A stretch of DNA of 64,000 bases, taken from the NCBI RefSeq assembly GCF_900112415.1, contig NZ_FOLV01000014.1, positions 42,139-106,138 on the forward strand. The letters are read 5' to 3'. Shown piece by piece: positions 1 through 8,215 of this stretch. Both the position numbers and the translations under genes were made by a program. Every line of letters begins with the position of its first letter. Position 1 is the stretch's first letter. The stretch comes from Bacillus sp. 491mf (GTDB lineage Bacteria > Bacillota > Bacilli > Bacillales > Bacillaceae_G). Below the pieces are notes generated by a model, which ran no database searches, was not told the DNA's origin, and saw nothing but the letters and a program-made list of their open reading frames with translations.

Positions 1-2
1 TT

Positions 3-1568
3 ATGATTTGGGATGAAAAAAATCATAAATTATTTGGAGCAAGGGACTTTTCTGGGGGCCGAACGCTATATTATTGTTGTAATCAACAGCAATTCGCTTT
101 TTGTACGACGATACAACCATTGCTATCATTACCTTATGTACAAAAGCAATTAAATGAACAGTGGCTTGCTGAATACTTGGCGATATGTGGAATTGTCGAT
201 GTAGCCGATACTACTATAACGCCTTATAAAAATATAGAACAAGTACCACCATCACATAGCATTACAGTAGTTGGGAATAAAGTAACGCTTTCTAGATATT
301 GTACGTTAGTTTCAGAAAGAAAGCTACGCTTAAAGTCAAATGAAGAATATGTAGAAGCATTTCAAGATGTTTTTCAAAAGGCTGTTACATCCCGATTACG
401 AACTTACCGACAAGTTGGAGCACAGTTAAGTGGAGGATTGGATTCGGGTTCTATTGTGAGCTTTGCTGCCAAAGCTTTACGTGAAGAAAACAAACCATTA
501 CATACATTTAGCTACATACCACCAAATGATTTCGAGGATTTTACACCTAAACATTTAATGCCGGATGAGCGACCGCTTATTAAAGAAACGGTACGACATG
601 TAGGAGGTATAAAAGATAATTATTTAGATTTTAAGGGAAGAGATCCTTTTTCTGAAATAACGGATTTTCTCGAAATAATGGAGATGCCATATAAATTCTT
701 TGAGAATTCTTTTTGGCTGAAAGGTATGTTTGAGGAAGGATACAAGGAAGAAGTTGGAGTCCTTTTAAATGGTGGAAGAGGAAATCTATCTATATCATGG
801 GGATCAGCTCTGGATTATTATGCTCTTCTTTTAAAAAGGCTAAAGTGGATTCGCCTAGGTCAAGAACTGCATCAATATAGTAAAAATGTAGGTGGAGCTA
901 GATTACGGAGGTTACCATACATTGCGAGATTGGCATTTCCGTCTATTGATAAAGCGCTTTCATCAGGTGCGCCGTATACATTTCCGATGATAATAAATCC
1001 AGATTTTGCGAAAAAGATGGATGTGTTTAATAAACTTAGAGAAAATGGCATTGATGAAGCGGAATGGGCTTCTACAACGAACTTATTTGAACAAAGAAAA
1101 AGCCATTTTGAAGAGTTGTTTTATTGGAATGCAAGTAATACAGTGGCAACGAAATTATCATTGAATTACTCATTATGGAAACGCGATCCAAGTAATGACA
1201 TACGTGTGATTCGTTATTGTTTATCTGTACCAGAAGAGCAATATGTACAAAACGGTGTGGATCGTGCGTTGATTCGTAGATCTACCGAAAAGTATTTGCC
1301 TGATAAAGTACGATTAAATCAAAATATTCAGGGTGTACAAGGAGCGGATTGGGTTCATCGAATGAGCCCGCACTGGAATATGTTTATAGAAGAGTTAGAG
1401 CGAATGAGTACAGACCAAAAAGCTTTAGAATTTTTAGATGGTGAAGTAATAAATCGAGCTCTTCTAAAAGCTAAAGAGGGGCCACTTTCAGAACGTGCAA
1501 TCGATCCTGATTATAAGATTTTAATGCGTAGCTTAATTGTTTATCGATTTATTCAACAATTTACTTGA
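3..1568 (+). CDS. lasC: Lasso peptide cyclase (asparagine synthetase-like), 5' end cut by window
   Basis: Asparagine-synthetase-type enzyme that adenylates the Asp/Glu side chain of a lasso precursor and closes the isopeptide ring. The visible 521 residues begin inside the N-terminal glutaminase-like domain (FGARDFSGG near residue 11) and contain the ATP-pyrophosphatase loop SGGLDSGS at about residues 143-150. Full-length relatives are around 600 residues or more, so the true start lies left of the window and the Met at base 3 is internal. The precursor gene begins 14 bases after its stop, with the kinase, PqqD-like, protease, nucleotidyltransferase and exporter genes following, which excludes a housekeeping asparagine synthetase. 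The symbol is the generic lasso one (padeC/psmC in relatives). Confidence 0.9.
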   Translation: MIWDEKNHKLFGARDFSGGRTLYYCCNQQQFAFCTTIQPLLSLPYVQKQLNEQWLAEYLAICGIVDVADTTITPYKNIEQVPPSHSITVVGNKVTLSRYCTLVSERKLRLKSNEEYVEAFQDVFQKAVTSRLRTYRQVGAQLSGGLDSGSIVSFAAKALREENKPLHTFSYIPPNDFEDFTPKHLMPDERPLIKETVRHVGGIKDNYLDFKGRDPFSEITDFLEIMEMPYKFFENSFWLKGMFEEGYKEEVGVLLNGGRGNLSISWGSALDYYALLLKRLKWIRLGQELHQYSKNVGGARLRRLPYIARLAFPSIDKALSSGAPYTFPMIINPDFAKKMDVFNKLRENGIDEAEWASTTNLFEQRKSHFEELFYWNASNTVATKLSLNYSLWKRDPSNDIRVIRYCLSVPEEQYVQNGVDRALIRRSTEKYLPDKVRLNQNIQGVQGADWVHRMSPHWNMFIEELERMSTDQKALEFLDGEVINRALLKAKEGPLSERAIDPDYKILMRSLIVYRFIQQFT

Positions 1569-1582
1569 AAGGAGGTGAGAAT

Positions 1583-1738
1583 ATGAAAAAGGAATGGCAA
1601 CAACCTGTATTAGAAGTACTTGATGTTAACATGACAATGGCTTCAACAGTTTATGGTCCATATACTGATGAAGCATACAACCCTGGTCACCCTGTTGATC
1701 CAAAAAATCCTGATACTTGGAACCGTTTTACTAGCTGA
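1583..1738 (+). CDS. lasA: Lasso peptide precursor, paeninodin family (51 aa)
   Basis: Small gene with a strong ribosome binding site (GGAGGTGAG) 4-12 bases before the ATG. The leader starts MKKEWQQPVLEVLDVNMTM, the pattern of paeninodin-family leaders: basic start, P-x-LEVLDV block for the recognition element, and Thr at the penultimate leader position. The following core is long (31-32 residues) and rich in Pro and Tyr, with Asp29-Glu30 as ring acceptors and a C-terminal Ser. A C-terminal Ser is the residue phosphorylated in paeninodin, and a kinase gene follows. The Thr(-2) rule predicts a core starting at Ala20 (ring acceptor at position 10); a start at Ser21 gives the usual 9-residue ring. 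Identity as lasso precursor is firm, cleavage site is not. Confidence 0.88.
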   Translation: MKKEWQQPVLEVLDVNMTMASTVYGPYTDEAYNPGHPVDPKNPDTWNRFTS

Positions 1739-1827
1739 GTAAGGATTAGCATATACAATTTATCTTGCTGAATGTATATCTATGAAAATATGTAAAATGT
1801 TCTTATTTTTAAGTTCGTATATGCTAA

Positions 1828-1864
1828 AAAGACCTTTATACTTTTATATTGTATAAAGGTCTTT
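1828..1864 (+). terminator. Hairpin between precursor and enzyme genes (attenuator)
   Basis: Perfect 14-bp stem, AAAGACCTTTATAC paired with GTATAAAGGTCTTT, with a 9-base loop and a short T-rich tail. It lies in the 150-base gap between precursor and kinase genes. Inferred role: partial termination that yields more precursor transcript than enzyme transcript, or 3'-end protection of the short message. Confidence 0.6.
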
Positions 1865-1896
1865 AATTTAACCATGGATATATTGGGGTGAAAATA

Positions 1897-2823
1897 ATGC
1901 TAGAAACTGAAAAAAAGGTAATGTATAAAGCCTTTGATTTCAAAATTTCAAGTGAGATTCCTTTGCCGGAATTACATCGAATAAATGAACAAGAGGTTTC
2001 AATAGACATTGAAATTCAAATTGATAATATGTTAAGTTTTTCCTCTGAATTAGTAGATACACCATTTAAACATGTTGTTAAAGATAATCAAGTGATGTTT
2101 TATGTTCCTGATGTGGGCTTTTTTTCCGCTCAAGCGGGAAAAAGGATAGCAGTTTGCCCGCTCGATGGTGCAGATGATAGTTTGGTGAGGCTCTATATTC
2201 TTGGAACATGTATGGGTGTAATATTGATGCAAAAAAAAATACTTCCACTGCATGGCAGTGCTGTAGTAATTGATGGGAAAGCATATGCTTTTGTAGGTGA
2301 GTCAGGTGCTGGAAAGTCGACGTTAGCTTCGGCGTTCATGAAGAAAGGATATAAACTTCTAAGTGATGATGTAATACCTGTATCTCTTTCTAATGATAAT
2401 GTTCCTATCGTAACACCATCATATCCGCAGCAAAAGTTATGGCAAGAAAGTCTTGATAATTTTGGTATGGATAAAAGTCAATATAAATCAATATATGGTA
2501 GAGAAAATAAATACAGTGTTCCAGTTTCTTCTCATTATTTTTCTAAGCCAGTACCACTTGCAGGTGTATTTGAATTAGTAAAGACAGAGAATGAAATGGT
2601 TGAATTACAACCAATAGAAAAACTTGAGCGTTTACATACCATTTTCCGTCAAACTTATCGTAATTTTCTTATTCCACGCTTAGGATTAATGGACTGGCAC
2701 TTTCATATTTCTACAAATATGATAAACAACCTTGCTGTTTATCGATTATGTCGACCGTTGTCTGGATTTAGTGCTCCGCAACTAGTAGACCTAGTAATAA
2801 ACACTGTAAAAAAAGGAGAATAA
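1897..2823 (+). CDS. lasK: HPr-kinase-like lasso peptide tailoring kinase
   Basis: Homologue of the C-terminal domain of HPr kinase/phosphorylase, as found in paeninodin (PadeK) and pseudomycoidin clusters, where it phosphorylates the C-terminal Ser of the peptide. Visible: LHGSAVVIDG strand, P-loop GESGAGKST at about residues 134-142, and LLSDDV about 17 residues later. About 308 residues. Start chosen at ATG 1897 because TTGGGGTG lies 7-12 bases upstream; an in-frame GTG at 1888 overlaps that ribosome binding site. It is followed within 3 bases by the B1 gene. The precursor here ends in Ser, consistent with a substrate for this enzyme. Confidence 0.85.
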   Translation: MLETEKKVMYKAFDFKISSEIPLPELHRINEQEVSIDIEIQIDNMLSFSSELVDTPFKHVVKDNQVMFYVPDVGFFSAQAGKRIAVCPLDGADDSLVRLYILGTCMGVILMQKKILPLHGSAVVIDGKAYAFVGESGAGKSTLASAFMKKGYKLLSDDVIPVSLSNDNVPIVTPSYPQQKLWQESLDNFGMDKSQYKSIYGRENKYSVPVSSHYFSKPVPLAGVFELVKTENEMVELQPIEKLERLHTIFRQTYRNFLIPRLGLMDWHFHISTNMINNLAVYRLCRPLSGFSAPQLVDLVINTVKKGE

Positions 2824-2826
2824 GTG

Positions 2827-3132
2827 ATGTCGAAAAAACAGGATATTTTATTAAATCAATTTATTGCACAAGTCCCAGGGAATATAGTAAGTGATATGGA
2901 TGGAGAAAAAGTAATGTTAAGTATTTCTAATGGGAAATACTACAATCTAGGTGCAGTAGGTGGAACTATTTGGGCGCTTATAGAGAAACCCATATCGGTT
3001 ACGAAAGTGGTTACTGAATTAATGCAAGAATATGAGATTGATCAGTCTACATGTGAAAAGCAAGTTATTTCTTTTTTGGAACTCTTGTTAGATGAAGCTT
3101 TGGTTGAAATCGTAGACGGGACAGCCGAGTAA
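2827..3132 (+). CDS. lasB1: PqqD-like leader-recognition protein (B1)
   Basis: About 101 residues of the PqqD fold (RiPP recognition element). It binds the leader peptide and presents the precursor to the B2 protease and the cyclase. Pattern visible: DMDGEKVMLSISNGKYYNLG, then a Trp-containing turn (GGTIWALIE) and a C-terminal helix pair, typical of stand-alone B1 proteins, which are usually 80-100 residues. ATG 2827 has AAAGGAG 8 bases upstream; GTG 2824 is an alternative. Translationally close to the kinase gene, so one operon. Confidence 0.88.
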   Translation: MSKKQDILLNQFIAQVPGNIVSDMDGEKVMLSISNGKYYNLGAVGGTIWALIEKPISVTKVVTELMQEYEIDQSTCEKQVISFLELLLDEALVEIVDGTAE

Positions 3133-3171
3133 TCTAGTATTTTATCCTAGATAAGAAGTAGGGAAGTGTGT

Positions 3172-3624
3172 ATGAATAGTATAAAAAAGATGCGAACGTT
3201 TCTTTCACTAGATATGAAAACAATGTCTTTATTTATAGAGGCTTATATTTATTTGGGGTGGGCTCGTATTCTTAAAGGTAGGCCATTCTCTAAGATTGCT
3301 CCTACATTAGGTGTTCCTATGAATGAAACATCTTTAAGTTATAATGAGTCTAATAAATTTGTATTGAGAGATATTTCCGAAGCAATACATATTATGAGCC
3401 GTCATACCTTTTGGGAAAGTAAGTGTCTTGTAAGGGCAATTGCTGGAATGAAAATGCTAGAGAGACGACAAATGGAGAGTACATTATATTTAGGAACTGC
3501 GAAGGATGAGAACGGAAATATGATTGCTCATGCATGGTTGCGTAGTGGTCCTTTTTATATTACTGGAGCAGAAGAAATGAAGAGATTCACTGTAGTAAAT
3601 AAATTTGCTAGAAAAATTGGTTAA
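3172..3624 (+). CDS. lasB2: Lasso leader peptidase, transglutaminase-like (B2)
   Basis: Cysteine protease that removes the lasso leader. About 150 residues; the catalytic Cys is in SKCLVRAIAGMKMLERR and the His in IAHAWLRSG, the spacing and context of B2 proteins (C-L-x-R-S/A ... H-A-W). The ATG at 3172 has AGGG 8 bases upstream; the in-frame GTG at 3166 is too close to it. Works with the B1 protein encoded just before. The acidic third catalytic residue, normally just after HAW, is not obvious here (Arg-Ser-Gly follows). Confidence 0.87.
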   Translation: MNSIKKMRTFLSLDMKTMSLFIEAYIYLGWARILKGRPFSKIAPTLGVPMNETSLSYNESNKFVLRDISEAIHIMSRHTFWESKCLVRAIAGMKMLERRQMESTLYLGTAKDENGNMIAHAWLRSGPFYITGAEEMKRFTVVNKFARKIG

Positions 3625-3645
3625 AAAATCTTGAAGGAGAATATC

Positions 3646-4833
3646 ATGCATAATAGTTGTGGGCTTGATTTAAATTGTGTGACTAAGGAGCTCAAATTGC
3701 AGCTGGAAATTATGAAAAGAGAAACTGCTGCGGAGCTACAAGAAATCGATAAGGCTTGGTTTGCAAACATCGATTGGGATAAATTTCTCGAATTAACAAT
3801 TCATCACCGTGTGTACTCGTTCATTTATCCAAAGATGAAAGAATTGGATGGGAATTTGGTTCCTGTATATGTCATACAAACTTTACATCAATATTTTAAG
3901 ATGAATACATTTCAAATGCTTCATTTAAGTGCAGAAATGGAACATATGAGTAAATTGTTTGCACAAAACGAAATTCGTCTCCTTGTATTAAAAGGTCCTG
4001 TACTTGCTGATGATCTTTATGGTGATATTTCTCTACGTACTTCGAGTGATTTGGATGTTCTCATTCCTTTACATCATCTCGATAGAGCGGAAGAACTTTT
4101 ATTGAACCTTGGCTATGTGAAAGATGATTATATTGAGAGCGTTTTAAACGACTGGAAATGGAGACATCATCATGTAACATATATTCATCCTCAGAAGAAC
4201 ATTAAGATTGAAATTCATTGGAGATTAAATCCTGGTCCAGGAAAGGAACCACATTTTGAGGAACTATGGAATCGAAAGAGAATAAGTTCTCTTACTAGTG
4301 CCCCTGTTTACATTTTAGGTAGAGAGGATTTATTTTTATTTCTAGTTTCTCATGGTGCACGTCATGGTTGGTCAAGGCTACGTTGGTTAGTAGACATTAA
4401 TCAAATTGTAAAGCAAAAACTTGATTGGGAAAAAACTATTAAGTTATTGAAGAAAAATTATTACTTTCATATAGGTGGTCAAGCATTGTTTTTAACTTCG
4501 CAGTTACTAAAGACTCCATTAATTGAAGAAGTGGAACCATTGTTATCTGGTAACCGTCCGAAGATGTTAGCGCAGGAAGCGGTATTTTATTTGGAAAGAA
4601 TGGTAAACTTACATACAGATCCTGTTCCGGAAGATATAGCAATGTACCATAGTCGGCATTTATTTTCATTAATGTCTTATCAGCAAAAGTTTTTATATAT
4701 TATGAGTTGCCTTTATCCTTATCCAATTGATGCTGAAACATTGCCGTTACCTAAGCAACTTCATATGTTGTACTTTCCTTTACGTCCTATTTTATGCATC
4801 TGGAGAAAAATAAGAAAGCGCGAATTAACATGA
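3646..4833 (+). CDS. lasN: Lasso-cluster nucleotidyltransferase family protein (N)
   Basis: About 395 residues, member of the NTP_transf_5-type nucleotidyltransferase family. Pol-beta-like signature visible: LLVLKGPVLADDLYG then RTSSDLDVLI, a strand with the paired acidic residues, then a long helical C-terminal half. In the pseudomycoidin cluster I recall that such a protein adds hexose to the phosphorylated peptide, despite its family name; that role here is inference from position between B2 and the exporter. AAGGAG lies 6 bases before ATG 3646; a TTG at 3631 is not needed. The stop is 13 bases before the exporter start. Confidence 0.8.
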   Translation: MHNSCGLDLNCVTKELKLQLEIMKRETAAELQEIDKAWFANIDWDKFLELTIHHRVYSFIYPKMKELDGNLVPVYVIQTLHQYFKMNTFQMLHLSAEMEHMSKLFAQNEIRLLVLKGPVLADDLYGDISLRTSSDLDVLIPLHHLDRAEELLLNLGYVKDDYIESVLNDWKWRHHHVTYIHPQKNIKIEIHWRLNPGPGKEPHFEELWNRKRISSLTSAPVYILGREDLFLFLVSHGARHGWSRLRWLVDINQIVKQKLDWEKTIKLLKKNYYFHIGGQALFLTSQLLKTPLIEEVEPLLSGNRPKMLAQEAVFYLERMVNLHTDPVPEDIAMYHSRHLFSLMSYQQKFLYIMSCLYPYPIDAETLPLPKQLHMLYFPLRPILCIWRKIRKRELT

Positions 4834-4846
4834 GGAGGACAAAATA

Positions 4847-6649
4847 GTGGAGCATCTCTTATATTTTGCAAAGAAGTTACATTCTTTTTCTGGGAAAATA
4901 TTGTATATAAATTTATTAGGAATGGCCTTGGTCAGTCTTTTAGAGGGGGTAGGAATTCTTTTATTAATTCCTATGATAAGTATCAGTGGAGTTGTAAAGG
5001 TAAATAGTGGTTCAACCCCAGTCCCAGAGATGTTTAAATTTTTGCATAATATCCCTGAAACAATAAGTTTGTTGCTTATTTTAGGCATTTATATCTTTTT
5101 GGTAATAGCTCAGTCCCTCTTGCAACAAAATCTTGCTCTTCGCAATACAAAAATTCTTATGAATTTTACAAACTATATAAGATTGGAAATTTATCGTTCT
5201 TTATTACAGGCAAATTGGTCTTTTTTTATAAAAAAGAGGAAGTCTGATCTTATCAATGCGATGACTGAAGAATTAGGACGCGTTATAAATGGAACAAACT
5301 TATTTTTTCAGATGTTAACTGCACTTGTTTTTACAATAATACAGTTCGGAATCGCCTTATGGCTATCTGTAAAAATAACAATTTTTGTACTATTCGCTGG
5401 TTTAGTACTTGCTTATTTTTCTAGACATTTTATAAAAAAGTCAAGGACGTTAGGGAATCAAACATCGGAGATAGCCAAAAGTTATCTTGGTGGTATAACA
5501 GACTATTTTAATGGAGTTAAAGATATTAAAAGTAATATGTTGGAAGAATCCAGATATACATGGTTGCATACTTGGTGCAAAAGGATAGAGCAAGAGCAAT
5601 TGGCATTTATAAAATTGAAAAATAGCTCACAACTTTTTTATAAAGTTACATCGTCTATTCTAATCGCATTTCTTATTTTTACATCTGTAAAACTATTTCA
5701 AGCTCAGCCTGGACAATTAATATTAATTATCCTTATTTTTTCTAGATTATGGCCGCGATTTACAACTATTCAGTCTAACCTGGAACAACTTGCTGCAAGT
5801 GTTCCTGCGTTTAAGTCTTTAATCGAATTACAAGAAGACTGTCACAGAGCCGCAGAACTGCATGATTTAGAACGACAATATAAAGATGCAAAACCAATGT
5901 CTATAGATAAGGGGATTGAATGTCGGGATATTTATTTCTGTTACAATTCGAAGGAATCTTTATATGCTCTTCAAAATATTAATTTCCAAATAAACTCCAA
6001 TTGTATGACTGCTATTGTCGGACAATCGGGTGCTGGAAAAAGTACACTAATTGATATTTTAATGGGACTTATGCAGCCAGAAAAAGGACAAGTGTTAATA
6101 GATGGAATCCCTCTCACAAATGATAATTTATTATCATTCAGAAAATGTATTAGCTATGTTTCACAGGATCCATTTTTATTCAATGCAAGCATAAGAGAAA
6201 ATTTGTTGATGGTTGAACCAAATGCAAGTGAAGAACAAATATGGGAGTCGCTGGAATTTTCAGCTGCTGCTGAATTTGTACGAAGACTACCACACGGGCT
6301 TGATACTCTTATTGGAGATCGCGGAGTGAGGCTTTCTGGAGGAGAAAGACAGCGACTTGTACTTGCAAGAGCTATTTTAAGAAAACCTTCAATTCTAGTA
6401 TTAGATGAAGCGACAAGTGCGTTAGATACGGAAAACGAAGCAAAAATTCAATCTGCTCTAGAAAGATTAAAAGGAAAAATGACCATTATCGTGATTGCTC
6501 ATCGTTTATCAACGATACGTAATGCTGATCAAGTAATTGTATTAGATAAGGGAAAAATCGTTCAAAAAGGAGCCTTTATCCAATTGGCGAAAGAAGAAAG
6601 TGGTATGTTTAGTAAGTTGTTAGGAAATCAAGTTGAAGTTAGTGTTTAG
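4847..6649 (+). CDS. lasD: ABC exporter of the lasso peptide (D)
   Basis: Type I ABC exporter half-transporter of 600 residues, membrane domain (about residues 15-320) fused to an ATPase domain (about 350-600). Motifs: Walker A GQSGAGKST, Q-loop region SYVSQDPFLF, signature LSGGERQR, Walker B ILVLDEATSALD and switch His in IAHRLSTI. All catalytic residues are present, so it can act as a homodimer. GTG start with GAGGAGG 8 bases upstream. As the last gene of the lasso cluster it should export the mature peptide and give the producer immunity. Confidence 0.9.
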   Translation: MEHLLYFAKKLHSFSGKILYINLLGMALVSLLEGVGILLLIPMISISGVVKVNSGSTPVPEMFKFLHNIPETISLLLILGIYIFLVIAQSLLQQNLALRNTKILMNFTNYIRLEIYRSLLQANWSFFIKKRKSDLINAMTEELGRVINGTNLFFQMLTALVFTIIQFGIALWLSVKITIFVLFAGLVLAYFSRHFIKKSRTLGNQTSEIAKSYLGGITDYFNGVKDIKSNMLEESRYTWLHTWCKRIEQEQLAFIKLKNSSQLFYKVTSSILIAFLIFTSVKLFQAQPGQLILIILIFSRLWPRFTTIQSNLEQLAASVPAFKSLIELQEDCHRAAELHDLERQYKDAKPMSIDKGIECRDIYFCYNSKESLYALQNINFQINSNCMTAIVGQSGAGKSTLIDILMGLMQPEKGQVLIDGIPLTNDNLLSFRKCISYVSQDPFLFNASIRENLLMVEPNASEEQIWESLEFSAAAEFVRRLPHGLDTLIGDRGVRLSGGERQRLVLARAILRKPSILVLDEATSALDTENEAKIQSALERLKGKMTIIVIAHRLSTIRNADQVIVLDKGKIVQKGAFIQLAKEESGMFSKLLGNQVEVSV

Positions 6650-6716
6650 GGATAGTAGCACCCAAATAAACACAAATCTTAAGAGGAATTAAATTATTTT
6701 TCATAAGAGACTATAA

Positions 6717-6784
6717 AAAAGCGAAAATCCCGTATCGTAATTGTTGACTAGACAAAACACGAGAGGAGTTTTCGCTTTTTTCTC
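6717..6784 (+). terminator. Terminator after lasso cluster
   Basis: AAAAAAGCGAAAA and TTTTCGCTTTTTT form the outer stem around about 40 bases with inner pairing; it ends in a T-run. It closes the lasso operon and faces the convergent deacetylase gene. Confidence 0.65.
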
Positions 6785-6857
6785 CAAGTTTATCAAATCT
6801 ATCTTGCCTTTACCATCTTTTTAACTATTTTGCTCCCTATTGATGAAGGTTTCTATT

Positions 6858-7685
6858 TTATTTTCTTTGCTTTGAGGTATTAAACATTTGTGTGAGAGTC
6901 ACGAATCGCGCTCCGTTCGATGTAAGGTTAGGAATAAATTGATCGAGGGCGTCTACAGACCCCTGTAAATTCCCCCCAGGTGCAGTATGTTGTAAGAGAA
7001 TACTTCCAGGAAATGCATTTCCTAATACTTTGTTTGTAATTTCCCGGGCATTTAAGCCTTTCCAATCTAATGTATCTACACTCCATTGAATAGTCATAAA
7101 GTTCTGTTCAGTAGCCCACTGCATCTGATTTTCATTTATAATCCCATAAGGAGGACGGAAGAATTTAGGGGAGTATCCAGTTAGCTTTTGTAATATTTTT
7201 TCCGTTTTTAACAGCTGTTCATGATATTGCTTATCATCTATTTTTATTAAATTAGGATGATTATAAGTATGGTTTCCTACAATATGCCCCTCGTTAACAA
7301 TGCGTTTTACAACTTCAGGATATCTCTCAGCATTTTCACCCAATAGAAAAAATGTCGCTTTTACACCATATTTTTTCAATTTATTTAATACTTGAGGAGT
7401 GTAAACGAGATCTGGACCATCATCGAATGTGAGAGCAACTTCGGCCTTGTTATAAGGTCCTGCAAATGCATATGCGTATTTTTCTACCCATGAAAAAGGA
7501 GTCCATGACCCCCTAACTGGCGGATTCCTTTGAAGGATAGGAATGGTTTCCGCATAATGTGAATGAGAAAGTGTATTTGGAACAAGTGGATAGGAATATG
7601 TTAAAGATGGAGTCTCACGTGCCATATAATAAGGAACATATTGATAAGGAACTATTGTTGGGGTTGGATAACAATTGTATATCAT
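6858..7685 (-). CDS. Polysaccharide deacetylase (NodB family)
   Basis: 275-residue zinc deacetylase of carbohydrate esterase family 4, removing acetyl groups from peptidoglycan or another amino-sugar polymer. All five family motifs can be seen: ALTFDDGPD, GNHTYNHPN, FFRPPYG, SVDTLDWKG and ILLQHTAPGG. The NodB domain occupies about residues 80-270. The first 75 residues are Tyr/Pro rich (YPTPTIVPYQYVPYY) with no signal peptide or membrane helix, unlike the secreted relatives; such an N-terminus suggests a mother-cell or spore-associated protein, but that is inference. Ribosome site AAGGTGG lies 7 bases before the ATG. Monocistronic. Confidence 0.9.
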   Translation of the reverse strand: MIYNCYPTPTIVPYQYVPYYMARETPSLTYSYPLVPNTLSHSHYAETIPILQRNPPVRGSWTPFSWVEKYAYAFAGPYNKAEVALTFDDGPDLVYTPQVLNKLKKYGVKATFFLLGENAERYPEVVKRIVNEGHIVGNHTYNHPNLIKIDDKQYHEQLLKTEKILQKLTGYSPKFFRPPYGIINENQMQWATEQNFMTIQWSVDTLDWKGLNAREITNKVLGNAFPGSILLQHTAPGGNLQGSVDALDQFIPNLTSNGARFVTLTQMFNTSKQRK

Positions 7686-7811
7686 TAAAATACCACCTTA
7701 TAAAAAACAGTCTCTTTAAAACTTTTATATGTCAATAATTGTGGTTTGGTTAGAGGTTGGAGAAGACATCAGTGAACCAAAACTTCGCTTTGATTTGTAA
7801 AAATTGGAACA

Positions 7812-7880
7812 GTACCTTGTATTATTCAATACTGAGTGGTACATTATAATTAATAAGGTACCTTGCATTGAATAGTACTA
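7812..7880 (+). promoter_or_regulatory. Repeated operator-like sites and -10 box upstream of padR
   Basis: Two 22-base related sites, GTACCTTGTATTATTCAATACT (7812-7833) and GTACCTTGCATTGAATAGTACT (7858-7879), flank a TATAAT at 7845-7850. PadR regulators commonly bind such sites and repress their own operon. Autoregulation is inferred. Confidence 0.5.
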
Positions 7881-7900
7881 GATGGAGAGGAGGATTACTT

Positions 7901-8212
7901 TTGAATGTTCAATTTAAAAAAGGGGTATTGGAGCTTTGTGTTCTTGCGCTTGTAAAGAAACGAGATTGCTATGGCTATGAATTAGTTCAGCAAATTTCAA
8001 ATAAATTTTTCATATCAGAAGGATCAGTGTATCCTTTGTTACGTCGTCTAACGAAAGAGGGGTACTTTCAGACGTATTTAAAAGAATCTTCGGAAGGGCC
8101 ACCGCGTAAGTATTATCAGTTAACTAATGAAGGTGCAACTCAGCTTCATGCACTTGTGACAGAGTGGCGCGATTTTGCAAGGGGAGTACAAGAAATTATT
8201 GAAGAGGTGTAG
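7901..8212 (+). CDS. PadR family transcriptional regulator
   Basis: About 103-residue winged-helix regulator. The PadR core is clear: GVLELCVLALV, YGYELVQQI, GSVYPLLRRLTKEGY, GPPRKYYQLTNEG. TTG 7901 is chosen because GAGAGGAGGA ends 7 bases upstream; an in-frame TTG at 7868 has no such site. The next gene starts 3 bases after the stop and the third gene follows closely, so this is the first gene of a three-gene operon with DUF1700 and DUF4097 proteins. PadR-DUF1700-DUF4097 is a recurrent Firmicute arrangement linked to envelope stress. Confidence 0.88.
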   Translation: MNVQFKKGVLELCVLALVKKRDCYGYELVQQISNKFFISEGSVYPLLRRLTKEGYFQTYLKESSEGPPRKYYQLTNEGATQLHALVTEWRDFARGVQEIIEEV

Positions 8213-8215
8213 GGG

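Noticed and set aside
3136-3152. TCTAG/CTAGA mini-hairpin between the B1 and B2 genes
   Set aside because: Only five base pairs with a nine-base loop; too weak to call.
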